Assembly: GCA_964654695.1 (NCBI GenBank)
Contig: CAZZKJ010000021.1
Coordinates: 1 to 41,625, forward strand
Length of the DNA: 41,625 bases
Direction: 5' to 3'
Source of the DNA: CAZZKJ01 sp964654695
Lineage (GTDB): Bacteria > Krumholzibacteriota > Krumholzibacteriia > WVZY01
Position numbers and translations under genes: made by a program. The notes below the pieces were generated by a model, which worked only from the letters and a program-made list of their open reading frames with translations, made no database searches and was not told the origin of the DNA. Below, piece after piece: positions 1 to 8,424 of this stretch; within the stretch, counting starts at the first letter, position 1; each line of letters begins with the position of its first letter.

Positions 1-121
1 AGCTTTAGACGGGGACATGCGCATACATGACCAACAACGCCCCGTTGGTATAAAACCGTCGAAATCCATCAAATCAAGGTGTAAAAGCGCTAAAAAAAAA
101 CCCAAGTTCTGATTATTTTAG

Positions 122-189
122 GGGCGGCTCTTCTCACAGAATGGAAAGGCCTGAGAGAACCCCGTTCATCTTTTCTTAAAGAGCCGCCC
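122..189 (+). repeat. Long inverted repeat, terminator-like structured element
   Basis: GGGCGGCTCTT at 122-132 is the exact reverse complement of AAGAGCCGCCC at 179-189, giving an 11-bp stem around a 46-base loop. The loop can form two further small helices: TCTCA (132-136, sharing one base with the outer stem) with TGAGA (152-156), and GAAC (157-160) with GTTC (164-167). As RNA this would be a three-way junction followed by the pyrimidine-rich TTTCTTC. It may be the terminator of a gene left of the window, or a structured RNA. Bases 1-119 show no gene, repeat or motif I can support. Confidence 0.55.
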
Positions 190-201
190 TTTCTTCATGT
201 C

Positions 202-230
202 TTGACTTTGCACACCTCCTTCTCTATCCT
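202..230 (+). promoter_or_regulatory. Putative housekeeping-type promoter for hsp20
   Basis: TTGACT (202-207) and TATCCT (225-230) lie 17 bases apart, a reasonable match to the sigma-70 consensus. They sit after the inverted repeat and about 70 bases before the hsp20 start. I see neither a CIRCE element (TTAGCACTC-N9-GAGTGCTAA) nor a good sigma-32 box, so heat control is not evident from sequence. Confidence 0.45.
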
Positions 231-299
231 CGATTGCGAAATTCCATTCGTCGCTTTCTTATATTAACTCCGCAATAAATGCGGGAGGGGAAACGTATC

Positions 300-755
300 A
301 TGGAGACCAAGGTTAATGCACCCAAACCGGTTACCGCCGTCGAGCGGGAATTTCACAATATCCGCGAATTGTTGGAAATGCTCATGTCCGAGCATACGCC
401 GGCCAAGCACCGGATAAAAATGAAAGCCGGCCTGGGATGGACACCGCCCACTGATGTTTTTGAAACGGAGAGCGAATTCATTGTGATCGTGGATATCGCG
501 GGTATGGACAGAAGAGACATAAGCGTTTTTACAGACGGCAAGCTTCTGACAATCCAGGGAATCCGGAGCGAGATCTCTAATCCGGGCAAAAAACAGTTTC
601 ATAAAATGGAGATCCAGGTCGGACCCTTTCAGCGCCTGATTCATATTCCGGTGCCCATCGACGGCGGCAGCGTATCCACAAACTACGCTAACGGATTGCT
701 GGAAATTCACCTCAAAAAATTGATTGGCAGCCGAAGCGATAAAAAGGATGCCTAA
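300..755 (+). CDS. hsp20: Hsp20 / alpha-crystallin family small heat-shock protein
   Basis: A 151-residue ATP-independent holdase of the Hsp20 family, which binds unfolding cytoplasmic proteins and keeps them refoldable or degradable. The alpha-crystallin domain fills about residues 45-140, starting near WTPPTDVFETES and ending at the family hallmark A-N-G-L-L-E-I-H-L. The usual C-terminal I-x-I/V motif that docks dimers is not visible; the tail is short and charged (SRSDKKDA). The ATG at 300 is preferred over the in-frame ATG at 279, because GGGAGGGG at 282-289 would then be a well-placed ribosome site. lon follows 87 bases downstream, so holdase and protease are probably co-regulated. Family assignment is firm; client proteins are unknown. 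Confidence 0.9.
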   Translation: METKVNAPKPVTAVEREFHNIRELLEMLMSEHTPAKHRIKMKAGLGWTPPTDVFETESEFIVIVDIAGMDRRDISVFTDGKLLTIQGIRSEISNPGKKQFHKMEIQVGPFQRLIHIPVPIDGGSVSTNYANGLLEIHLKKLIGSRSDKKDA

Positions 756-842
756 AAATCTGGCAGCCCGACTGGAAAGCAAAATTCCTCCGGCAGATGC
801 CGGTCTTAAGTTTTCAAACGATAATAATCCAAAGGAGCCGGT

Positions 843-3203
843 GTGGCCAAATCGAGTAACCTTGATTTCGAAGAGCAAATCGGCAAATTAAGCGAGGTGC
901 CCGGGGAGCTTGCTATTTTACCTATAAGTGATGCGGTTATTTTTCCTCTCAACCTGGTTCCTCTCATCCTGAACGATCCCGATTTGCTGAAGCTGGCGGA
1001 TGAGGCTCTGGCCGATCACAAAATAATAGGTGCTTTCACGCAAAAGAACACGGATGTTTCCAGGCCAGGCCCAGCCGATATTTACCAGGTCGGAACTGCG
1101 GTTCACCTGCAGAAGATGATTCGTTTTCCCAATGGGGAAATGAGATTGATGGGACAGGGAATAAACCGGATCAAGATCAAAGATATTCTGCAGATGGAGC
1201 CTTACATGAAAGCCTCGATAGACGTGCTTTCTGAAGTGGAAGACAGGGATGAACTCATAAAAGCCTACGTTAAAACCGTCACGAATTCTTTTAGCCGCAT
1301 TATAGATGAATCCGAAAACCTGCCCGACGAACTCAAGATCATAATGGAAAGTCTGAAGGAGGGAGGACGCATAGCTGATGTGATTTCTTCTAACCTGGAC
1401 ATGGACCTCGATAAAAAACAGAAACTCTTGGAGGAAACAGATGTTCTCGTTCGTCTGAAGCTGCTTTCGAAATATCTCATGGATGAACTCGAAGTGCTGC
1501 AGCTCGGAAAGAAGCTCCAGTCGGATGTAAAGAAAGAAATGGACAGGGAACAGCGGGAGTATTACCTGCGGCAGCAGCTGAAAGCCATTAAACGGGAATT
1601 GGGCGAGGATGACGACCGCACCCTGGAAATAGAAGATTTAAGAGAAAGGATCCACGAGGCGAACCTGTCCGATGAATCCGGGGAAGCGGCAGAAAAGGAA
1701 CTGGACAGGCTTCAAAAAATGTCGCCGGGAGCGGCTGAATATACTGTTTCCAAAACCTACCTGGATTGGATTCTTGAACTTCCGTGGAAAGAAACGACTG
1801 AAGACAATCTCGATATCCGCGCGGCAGAAAAAGTACTAAACGAGGACCACTACGGACTGGACACTATCAAGGAGCGCATATTGGAATTTCTGTCCGTAAA
1901 GAAACTGAAAAAATCCATGAAAGGATCGATCATATGCTTTGTAGGCCCTCCAGGCGTCGGCAAGACTTCCCTCGGGCAGTCTATTGCCAGGGCCATGGAC
2001 AGAAAATTCGTTAGAATGTCTCTTGGGGGCATGAAAGATGAGGCGGAAATCAGGGGTCACCGGAGAACATATATAGGAGCTCTGCCCGGCAGGATCATTC
2101 AGGGAATAAGAAACGCGGGGAGCAATAACCCCGTTTTCATGCTGGATGAAATCGATAAACTGGGGAGCGATTTCCGGGGCGATCCCGCTTCTGCCCTTCT
2201 CGAAGTCCTGGACCCCGCCCAGAATAACAGTTTCGAAGATCATTATTTGAATATACCTTTTGACCTGTCGAAAGTCTTTTTTATTACTACCGCAAACTGG
2301 TTGGATCCGGTACCGCAGCCTCTGCTCGACCGCATGGAAGTTCTCGAACTCCCAGGCTATATAACGCTAGAAAAGATCGAAATCGCCAGAAAATATCTGC
2401 TTCCCAGGCAAATGAATGAGAACGGTGTTCCGGATAACCTTCTCAGCATAACCGAGGATGGATTCAGGACTATTATTCTTCAGTATACGCGCGAGGCCGG
2501 TGTCAGGAACCTCGAGCGCAAACTGGCGAATATATGCAGAAAAATGGCTAAGAGAATCGTCTCGGGCAACCGCAGAGCTGTAACGCTGTCGAACAAAAAC
2601 GTGTCAAAGTTTCTTGGATCCAAGAGTTACAGCAGCGAGATCGCCCTCAAAAAGCCGATGATCGGTGTCGCTACCGGAATGGCCAAAACCTATACCGGCG
2701 GCGAGATATTATTTATCGAAGCCCTGCGTATGAAAGGTATGGGAAGAATGAAATTAACGGGCCAACTCGGCGGAGTCATGAAGGAAAGCGCCGAGGCGGC
2801 TTTAAGCTTTGTCAGGGCGAACTATTTGAATAAGGCAAAGCAGCAAAATTTCTTTGAAATCAATGATTTGCATGTCCACGTTCCCGCCGGCGCCGTTCCC
2901 AAAGATGGCCCCAGCGCGGGTGTGGTCATCGCTGCGACAATTGCCTCGCTGCTCCTGGACAAACCGGTTAGCAATGAAATAGCAATGACGGGAGAAATAA
3001 CCCTGACCGGCAAGGTTCTGCCCATCGGCGGTCTCAAAGACAAAGTGATTGCCGCCCATCGGGCCGGCATCAAAAAGATTATTTTGCCCAGGGGCAACAA
3101 AGGTGATCTGGCCGAGATCCCGGAAGTAATTAAAAAGGATCTGGTTTTCCACCTTGTCAGCCGGGCCGACCAGGCAATCGAAAAAACCCTTGTATCGAAG
3201 TGA
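843..3203 (+). CDS. lon: Lon ATP-dependent serine protease
   Basis: A 786-residue cytoplasmic AAA+ protease (family S16) that unfolds and degrades damaged and selected regulatory proteins. Domain order: N-terminal LON substrate-binding domain (about 20-215), coiled-coil linker (about 225-300), AAA+ module with Walker A GPPGVGKTS at 368-376 and Walker B LDEID with D435/E436, then the protease domain. The catalytic dyad is visible: Ser691 in KDGPSAG and Lys734, the second lysine of GGLKDK, with the same 43-residue spacing as in E. coli Lon. Length is normal. The start is GTG at 843, set by AAAGGAG just upstream at about 831. It follows hsp20 closely. All catalytic motifs are intact, so it should be active. 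Confidence 0.97.
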   Translation: MAKSSNLDFEEQIGKLSEVPGELAILPISDAVIFPLNLVPLILNDPDLLKLADEALADHKIIGAFTQKNTDVSRPGPADIYQVGTAVHLQKMIRFPNGEMRLMGQGINRIKIKDILQMEPYMKASIDVLSEVEDRDELIKAYVKTVTNSFSRIIDESENLPDELKIIMESLKEGGRIADVISSNLDMDLDKKQKLLEETDVLVRLKLLSKYLMDELEVLQLGKKLQSDVKKEMDREQREYYLRQQLKAIKRELGEDDDRTLEIEDLRERIHEANLSDESGEAAEKELDRLQKMSPGAAEYTVSKTYLDWILELPWKETTEDNLDIRAAEKVLNEDHYGLDTIKERILEFLSVKKLKKSMKGSIICFVGPPGVGKTSLGQSIARAMDRKFVRMSLGGMKDEAEIRGHRRTYIGALPGRIIQGIRNAGSNNPVFMLDEIDKLGSDFRGDPASALLEVLDPAQNNSFEDHYLNIPFDLSKVFFITTANWLDPVPQPLLDRMEVLELPGYITLEKIEIARKYLLPRQMNENGVPDNLLSITEDGFRTIILQYTREAGVRNLERKLANICRKMAKRIVSGNRRAVTLSNKNVSKFLGSKSYSSEIALKKPMIGVATGMAKTYTGGEILFIEALRMKGMGRMKLTGQLGGVMKESAEAALSFVRANYLNKAKQQNFFEINDLHVHVPAGAVPKDGPSAGVVIAATIASLLLDKPVSNEIAMTGEITLTGKVLPIGGLKDKVIAAHRAGIKKIILPRGNKGDLAEIPEVIKKDLVFHLVSRADQAIEKTLVSK

Positions 3204-3259
3204 TTTGGCCTTTTTATTGCTAAAATGAAGGTATTCCACTTCTATCGGGAGCGAACACG

Positions 3260-4354
3260 ATGAACGCAACCGCCGTTCAAGCCAAAAACCAGCTCATGGC
3301 GGGGATTGTATCTCCGCTGCTTTCACGAATTGTGAAGCCCAGACCTTTTTCGCTTCCGGGCGATATAGGCAATCAGGCCAGAATTCTGGTAGTGGATTCC
3401 GGCGACCTGAGCGAACTCCTGTTTTTCTTTCCTGTTATCAATAAGCTCAAATCAATGTTTCCTGGAATGCGGGTGACATTTCTCGTTCGCGAAGGAAACA
3501 GCGAATTGATTAGAAGCATGGGGCAAATCAACGAAATGATAAGCTATGAACCGGCCCATTTTTCTTTATCGTCGACCACTTATTTTTCTCTGCTGAAAAG
3601 AATCAAGCAAAAAGACTTCACCGTGGTTTTTCTTCTCGGACAGAAATTCAATTTTGCCAGATCTCTGCTGACTCTTATCAGCGGCGCGGGGATAAGGGTG
3701 GGATTCTCCCAGGAGTTCAGCTTTCCATATATCAACTGCGAACTCCGTCCTCCGAAAAACGTAAACTATGAAGGTGATAAGATGCTCGGCTACTTGAGAG
3801 GGCTGGGAATCAGGACCGAAGATCCGTTACCGAGATGGAAACTTGCCGAGCAGGATATAAAATGGGCGAAACAGATGGTACATTTCCGTAAGCCGGAAAA
3901 AGACAAAAGACTTATCGCCGTAGATCCAGGCAAAGGTAAGGGAAGCCATAAGCTGGTCGATAAATCGTTTGCATTCCTGATAAACAACTTAGTTTCCAGA
4001 TATCCCGCGAAAATAATGGTGCTCAACAACGATCTGGATCCCAAAGCCTCAGATAGCTTCAAATCGCTCCTGAAAGTCGATTTGATGGATTTTGAGCCCA
4101 AGAACCTGAAAGAAGGCCTTGCACTTCTGTCATGTGCTGATTTACTGTTGTCGGGTAATACCGATTTTTTCCATTTCGCGGTTCAGATGAGGGTTCCGAC
4201 GATCGGACTGTTTACCAGATACGATGAGGCCAGCTGGATACCGAAAAGGGCATCTTGGGTTCAAATTCTGCAGGGAGTAAAAGGCGAGCAGCTTTCTCTG
4301 GACGAATTGTTTTCGAAGATTGAAACCCTCCTGCACTTCGCCCGCCCGAATTAA
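3260..4354 (+). CDS. Glycosyltransferase family 9 (heptosyltransferase-like), divergent
   Basis: A 364-residue GT-B protein of the ADP-heptose:LPS heptosyltransferase family (GT9). The N-terminal half reads ILVVDSGDLSELLFFFPVI, the counterpart of the family's R-x-G-D-x-v-l-t-P opening, and the C-terminal half has the usual second Rossmann fold. The signature normally written N-D-S-G-x-x-H-x-A is here SGNTDFFHFAVQMRVPTIG, so the Asp-Ser-Gly is not conserved and the donor or activity may differ. ATG at 3260 has GGGAG at about 3246. It is the first gene of the LPS-core block and lies 25 bases before the MsbA-like exporter. A core glycosyltransferase role is inferred; the sugar is unknown. Confidence 0.8.
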   Translation: MNATAVQAKNQLMAGIVSPLLSRIVKPRPFSLPGDIGNQARILVVDSGDLSELLFFFPVINKLKSMFPGMRVTFLVREGNSELIRSMGQINEMISYEPAHFSLSSTTYFSLLKRIKQKDFTVVFLLGQKFNFARSLLTLISGAGIRVGFSQEFSFPYINCELRPPKNVNYEGDKMLGYLRGLGIRTEDPLPRWKLAEQDIKWAKQMVHFRKPEKDKRLIAVDPGKGKGSHKLVDKSFAFLINNLVSRYPAKIMVLNNDLDPKASDSFKSLLKVDLMDFEPKNLKEGLALLSCADLLLSGNTDFFHFAVQMRVPTIGLFTRYDEASWIPKRASWVQILQGVKGEQLSLDELFSKIETLLHFARPN

Positions 4355-4379
4355 TCGGGTTCCGGCTTCCTGAGCTAAA

Positions 4380-6254
4380 ATGAAAACATACCTGCGTTTG
4401 CTGACATTTATCCTGCCCTATTGGAAGCGGGTAATACTCCTGTTTATTAGCATTTCGATTTTTTCAGCTCTCAGCGGGGTATCCCTGACATTGATACCTC
4501 CTTTCCTTAAAATAATCATTTACGGCAACAGCATTTCCCGAATCGTTCCCGGCGAGTTTACAGAAAAAACAGGCCCCACAGCCGGTACGGAAGGAATTCC
4601 ATTACCCGCTGCGCTGGAGGATCTTAAAACTTCCGCCGCGGAAGACTTTCACAAATTCCTATACACGGGAGATGCGGCGGATCGCCTGGCCAGGTTCTGC
4701 TTGATTCTGATGGGCTTGATATTCTTCAAGAATCTGGTTGGATATTTGCAGACCTATCTGACGGTTTACCTCGAACAGAAAGTACTTTACAGCATAAGAA
4801 AGAAAGTATATTCACGCGTGCAAAATTTGCCGTTGTCGTTTTTTACACGCGAAAAAACCGGAATAGTAATGTCAAGAATAACAAACGACGTCACGACGCT
4901 GCGGGGAGCGGTCGTAGGTGCTCCTGCCAGTCTGGTGAGGAATCTATTATTGACGTTGATCGCCCTCTTAATTGTGCTGATGGTAAGTTGGAAGCTGTCT
5001 ATTCTGACTCTAATCGTTTTGCCGGTGAACATTTTCCTTATAAATATCATAGGACGCAAGCTCAAGAAGCGGAGCTACAAAGCCCAGGAAGGCATGGCCG
5101 AAATGACTGCAGTGCTCGAAGAATCCATTTCGGGCATGAGAGTGGTAAAAGCATTCAATATGGGAGAATACGAAAAAAAGAGATTCGATAAATTCAATTT
5201 AAAGTACTACAAGCAGTACCTGAAAATGAAAGCGCTCGGGGCGCTGTCCACACCGACATCCGAACTCCTGGGCACAATGAGCGTGGTTGTTATCATATGG
5301 TACAGCGGCAGTCTGGTTATTAAGGGCGCCATCGCACCTGAGAACTTGATGCTTTTCATAGGTGCGATGCTCTGGGTGGTTACGCCTGTAAAAGAATTGA
5401 GCAAGCTGAACAACCTGATCCAGGAAAGCATTGCATCGGCCAACAGGGTTTTTTATCTGTTGGATTGGCCGGAGGAACCACTAACTTCCGCAGGCGGTCT
5501 TAAAAGAGCGGAGTTCAAAAGGTCGATAGTATTCGATTCCGTTTCTTTTCAATATGAAATCGGCAGGGAGATTCTGAAAGATATCAATTTTAGAGTCAAT
5601 CCTGGGGATGTTGTTGCCATCGTCGGTCCCAGCGGCGTAGGAAAAAGCACGCTGGTTGATTTGATTCCGCGTTTTTATTCGCCGACAGCAGGTGCCATTC
5701 GTTTCGACGATGTCGATATAGACAGCTTCGATCTCAAGAGCCTCAGGAGCATGATGGGAATAGTGACCCAGGAGACAATACTTTTCAACGACACCGTAAG
5801 AAACAATATCGCATACGGCATGGAAGATTGTGGTATTGAAGATATTATTGGCGCGGCGAATGCCGCCAATGCTCACTCTTTCATAGAAGAATTGATGGAT
5901 GGATACGATACGGTGATCGGCGAGAGAGGAACACAGCTTTCGGGTGGTCAGAGGCAGCGTCTGGCCATTGCACGGGCGTTGCTGAGGGATCCGGAAATCC
6001 TAATTTTCGATGAAGCCACAAGTGCCCTGGACACCGAAAGCGAGCACCTGGTCCAAGAAGCGATTGACAGGCTCTTAGAGGGAAGGACGACTTTTGTAAT
6101 AGCGCACAGGCTGTCTACCATCCAGAATGCAGACCGCATAATAGTCCTCGATGACGGCAGGCTTGCGGAATCCGGCAGTCACGAGGAACTAATGCAAAGA
6201 TCCGGCGTATACAAGAAGCTCTTCGAACTTCAATTCGGCTGCTTGTCATCTTAA
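4380..6254 (+). CDS. msbA: MsbA-like ABC exporter (lipid A-core flippase)
   Basis: A 624-residue half-transporter with membrane domain (about 1-350) fused to an ATPase domain (about 380-624), the type IV exporter layout of MsbA, which flips lipid A-core across the inner membrane. Walker A is GPSGVGKST at 416-424, the ABC signature LSGGQRQR starts at 520, Walker B is ILIFDEATSALD with D544/E545, and the switch histidine is in VIAHRLS. An insert of about 60 residues between the first two membrane segments (rich in E, T, A, P) probably lies outside the membrane and makes this longer than E. coli MsbA (582 residues). Position among heptosyltransferases supports LPS export; other lipid or peptide export cannot be excluded. 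Confidence 0.85.
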   Translation: MKTYLRLLTFILPYWKRVILLFISISIFSALSGVSLTLIPPFLKIIIYGNSISRIVPGEFTEKTGPTAGTEGIPLPAALEDLKTSAAEDFHKFLYTGDAADRLARFCLILMGLIFFKNLVGYLQTYLTVYLEQKVLYSIRKKVYSRVQNLPLSFFTREKTGIVMSRITNDVTTLRGAVVGAPASLVRNLLLTLIALLIVLMVSWKLSILTLIVLPVNIFLINIIGRKLKKRSYKAQEGMAEMTAVLEESISGMRVVKAFNMGEYEKKRFDKFNLKYYKQYLKMKALGALSTPTSELLGTMSVVVIIWYSGSLVIKGAIAPENLMLFIGAMLWVVTPVKELSKLNNLIQESIASANRVFYLLDWPEEPLTSAGGLKRAEFKRSIVFDSVSFQYEIGREILKDINFRVNPGDVVAIVGPSGVGKSTLVDLIPRFYSPTAGAIRFDDVDIDSFDLKSLRSMMGIVTQETILFNDTVRNNIAYGMEDCGIEDIIGAANAANAHSFIEELMDGYDTVIGERGTQLSGGQRQRLAIARALLRDPEILIFDEATSALDTESEHLVQEAIDRLLEGRTTFVIAHRLSTIQNADRIIVLDDGRLAESGSHEELMQRSGVYKKLFELQFGCLSS

Positions 6255-6268
6255 GAACCGGATATGTT

Positions 6269-7300
6269 ATGATTAAAATCGCCATAATCGCTCCCAATTG
6301 GTTGGGAGACGCCGTTATGAGTCTGCCGCTGGCAGGTTTTCTTGCCCGAAATGAAGACATTAGATGCACCGTGTTCGCTACGCCCTACATAGCGCGTGTT
6401 TTTATGGGGATTGATGAAGTTTCGGAGCTTTGTATCATTCCCGGGATGTCCCGGCGAAAGCGATTGTGGCATTGTTCCAGAATGCTGCGTTCTCTATCGA
6501 TAGAAGCCGCGGTTGTTCTACCGCCGTCATTCTCCAGCGCGGCAGGCGTCTTCCTGTCAGGTATTTCCCGCAGATTCGGTTATTCCACCGACGGCCGTGG
6601 ATTTCTGCTGTCAAATCCGGTTTCGAGCAAACATATAAAATCCGAGCATCTGTCCGACAGCTTTCTTCGCCTGGGAAGGGAAGCGGTTAAATTGATGCGG
6701 CTTGATGTGCCCGATTCTTTCCGAGCCCCGCTTTTGAAAACGTTTGCATGCGAGCAGGAAAGTCTCGATAAGATTCTCAACACTATAAAGGCGCCTTCCG
6801 GCGGATTTGTTGTTGTGGTACCCGGCGCCGAATTTGGACCGGCAAAATCGTGGCCCACAGATAATTACAGGGTACTTGTGGAAATATTATCAAAAGAGAT
6901 TACGGTATTGGCTGCCGGTAGTATTAAGGAAAAAGAACTCTGCGGCCGCATAACTGCTGGAATAAGGAATTCATTCAATATCGCCGGGCGGACCGGTATG
7001 GGCGAATTCTTTGCCCTGCTGTCTCGTGCAAGCGCAGTGGTTGCAAATGACAGCGGAGCGCCGCACGCCGCAGCTTCGATGGGAATACCGGTGATTACCT
7101 TATTCGGATCAACGTCGCCGGAGTGGACGGCCCCGCGGGGCGATAATGTAGCTATTATCAGGAAACCTGTTGATTGTTCTCCCTGTTTTTCCAAAGAGTG
7201 TCCCAAAGAACTCGAGTGCTTCACGTCGATTGAACCTGGTGAAGTTGTCGATCATGTCAAAAAGCTGCTAAAAAAAGTAGTCGATAATTTTCACGCCTAA
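6269..7300 (+). CDS. waaF: Lipopolysaccharide heptosyltransferase II (WaaF-like)
   Basis: A 343-residue GT9 enzyme that would add the second L-glycero-D-manno-heptose to the LPS inner core from ADP-heptose, at the cytoplasmic face of the inner membrane. The N-terminus IIAPNWLGDAVMSLPLAG is the typical WaaF opening (P-N-W-I/L-G-D). The C-terminal nucleotide-binding motif NDSGAPHAAASMG is intact, followed by FGSTSPEWTAP and the Cys-rich CSPCFSKECP common in GT9. It starts 14 bases after the MsbA-like gene and precedes the two ADP-heptose genes. Of the three GT9 proteins here this is closest to a known type, though WaaC versus WaaF is decided only by overall resemblance. Confidence 0.85.
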   Translation: MIKIAIIAPNWLGDAVMSLPLAGFLARNEDIRCTVFATPYIARVFMGIDEVSELCIIPGMSRRKRLWHCSRMLRSLSIEAAVVLPPSFSSAAGVFLSGISRRFGYSTDGRGFLLSNPVSSKHIKSEHLSDSFLRLGREAVKLMRLDVPDSFRAPLLKTFACEQESLDKILNTIKAPSGGFVVVVPGAEFGPAKSWPTDNYRVLVEILSKEITVLAAGSIKEKELCGRITAGIRNSFNIAGRTGMGEFFALLSRASAVVANDSGAPHAAASMGIPVITLFGSTSPEWTAPRGDNVAIIRKPVDCSPCFSKECPKELECFTSIEPGEVVDHVKKLLKKVVDNFHA

Positions 7301-7326
7301 GGGTAGAATTGCCGCGTTCGGTTTAG

Positions 7327-7349
7327 TTTGCCGGCAAAGCCCGGGCTTT
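7327..7349. repeat. Two overlapping perfect palindromes
   Basis: TTTGCCGGCAAA (7327-7338) and AAAGCCCGGGCTTT (7336-7349) are each perfect palindromes sharing the central AAA. As RNA, GGC-AAA-GCC can form a small hairpin extended past a bulge by CC/GG, followed by TTTATTG, which is a weak terminator at best. As DNA they could be operator half-sites in the 96-base gap between waaF and hldA. Confidence 0.4.
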
Positions 7350-7396
7350 ATTGCTGTCTCTCGGGCGGACCGGAGCGCAATTTATTGGGCTAACAT

Positions 7397-8401
7397 ATGG
7401 ACAAACAGGAACTTGCAAAACTTCTGAATTCCTTTTCCAAACTCAATGTCGCCGTGATCGGCGATTATATATTGGACCAATATATAATAGGAGAAACCGG
7501 GAGGGTTTCGAGAGAAGCTCCCGTGGTGGTGGTTAATTACCAGAGCAGCCACAATCATCCGGGAGGGGCTGCCAATGCCGCCCGCAATGTTGTTTCCTTG
7601 GGTGGACAGGCTTCAGCTCTGGGTATTGTAGGTGATGATGCTGAAGGCAGGATCCTTGCAAAACTGCTGACCGATCGGGGTGTGGAGATTAACGGCTTGA
7701 AACCGGACGGGAATGTTCATACATCTCTCAAAATGAGGATAATGGCGGGAGAACTCCGTGCCCAGAAGCAGCAGGTAAGCAGGGTCGACCGTTCGTGTTC
7801 CATATCTCCCGGCGGACGGCAGGCTGAAAAGCTTATGGAAGACTGCACCAGAATCGTTGCTGGGGCCGATGCCGTTTTGATTTCGGATTACGGGACCGGC
7901 CTGGTACCTGGGCCGCTTAGCGAAGCCGCGATAGCAATAGGAAGATCGGATGGAATCCCGGTTGTAATAGACAGCAGGTTCAAGCTTTTGGAATTTAAAG
8001 GCGCGACGGCGGCGACACCCAACGAAGTCGAGGCGATCGAATCGCTCGAACTCAAAAACAATACAGAATTGTCAATAAAGGAAACCGCCGGGAAGATAAT
8101 ACAAAAGGGCAAACTCGATTCAGTCGTCATTACCCGGGGAAGTCTCGGAATGTATGTGTGCGAAAACGGGGGCAAGGAATTGGAACTGGGTATTCTCGGC
8201 ACTGATGAAGCCACGGATGTCACCGGGGCCGGCGACACAGTTGCCGCCGCCGTGGCTTTGAGCCTCGCCGCGGGTTCCGATATCTTCCAGGCGGCCGAAA
8301 TCGCAACCAGCGCCGCCGCCGTAGTTGTGATGAAGAGGGGAGCTGCGGAAGTAACGCCTGAAGAAATCACAAAGATTTCATATCAACGGGAAACGCCTTA
8401 G
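7397..8401 (+). CDS. hldA: D-glycero-beta-D-manno-heptose-7-phosphate kinase
   Basis: A 334-residue PfkB-family sugar kinase matching the N-terminal domain of E. coli HldE (RfaE domain I). It phosphorylates D-glycero-D-manno-heptose 7-phosphate at C1 in the ADP-heptose pathway. Seen: the RfaE-type opening VAVIGDYILDQYIIGETGRV, the PfkB first signature GGAANAARNVVSLGG, and the anion-hole/catalytic motif TGAGD with Asp280. In E. coli this domain is fused to the nucleotidyltransferase; here that partner is the next gene, 23 bases on. No strong ribosome site is seen before ATG 7397. GmhA and GmhB, the other steps, are not in this window. Confidence 0.92.
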   Translation: MDKQELAKLLNSFSKLNVAVIGDYILDQYIIGETGRVSREAPVVVVNYQSSHNHPGGAANAARNVVSLGGQASALGIVGDDAEGRILAKLLTDRGVEINGLKPDGNVHTSLKMRIMAGELRAQKQQVSRVDRSCSISPGGRQAEKLMEDCTRIVAGADAVLISDYGTGLVPGPLSEAAIAIGRSDGIPVVIDSRFKLLEFKGATAATPNEVEAIESLELKNNTELSIKETAGKIIQKGKLDSVVITRGSLGMYVCENGGKELELGILGTDEATDVTGAGDTVAAAVALSLAAGSDIFQAAEIATSAAAVVVMKRGAAEVTPEEITKISYQRETP

Positions 8402-8424
8402 CACTGTTTTGTGGAGGAAACCGC

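Noticed and set aside
120..260. CIRCE or ROSE-type heat-shock control of hsp20
   Set aside because: No TTAGCACTC/GAGTGCTAA repeat, and no ROSE-like hairpin covering the ribosome site before 300.
264..878. Long minus-strand open frame over hsp20 (204 codons)
   Set aside because: It lies opposite the clear Hsp20 frame and its product resembles no family; it is a codon-bias shadow. The same holds for other long minus-strand frames, for example 29946-30674 and 37184-37912.
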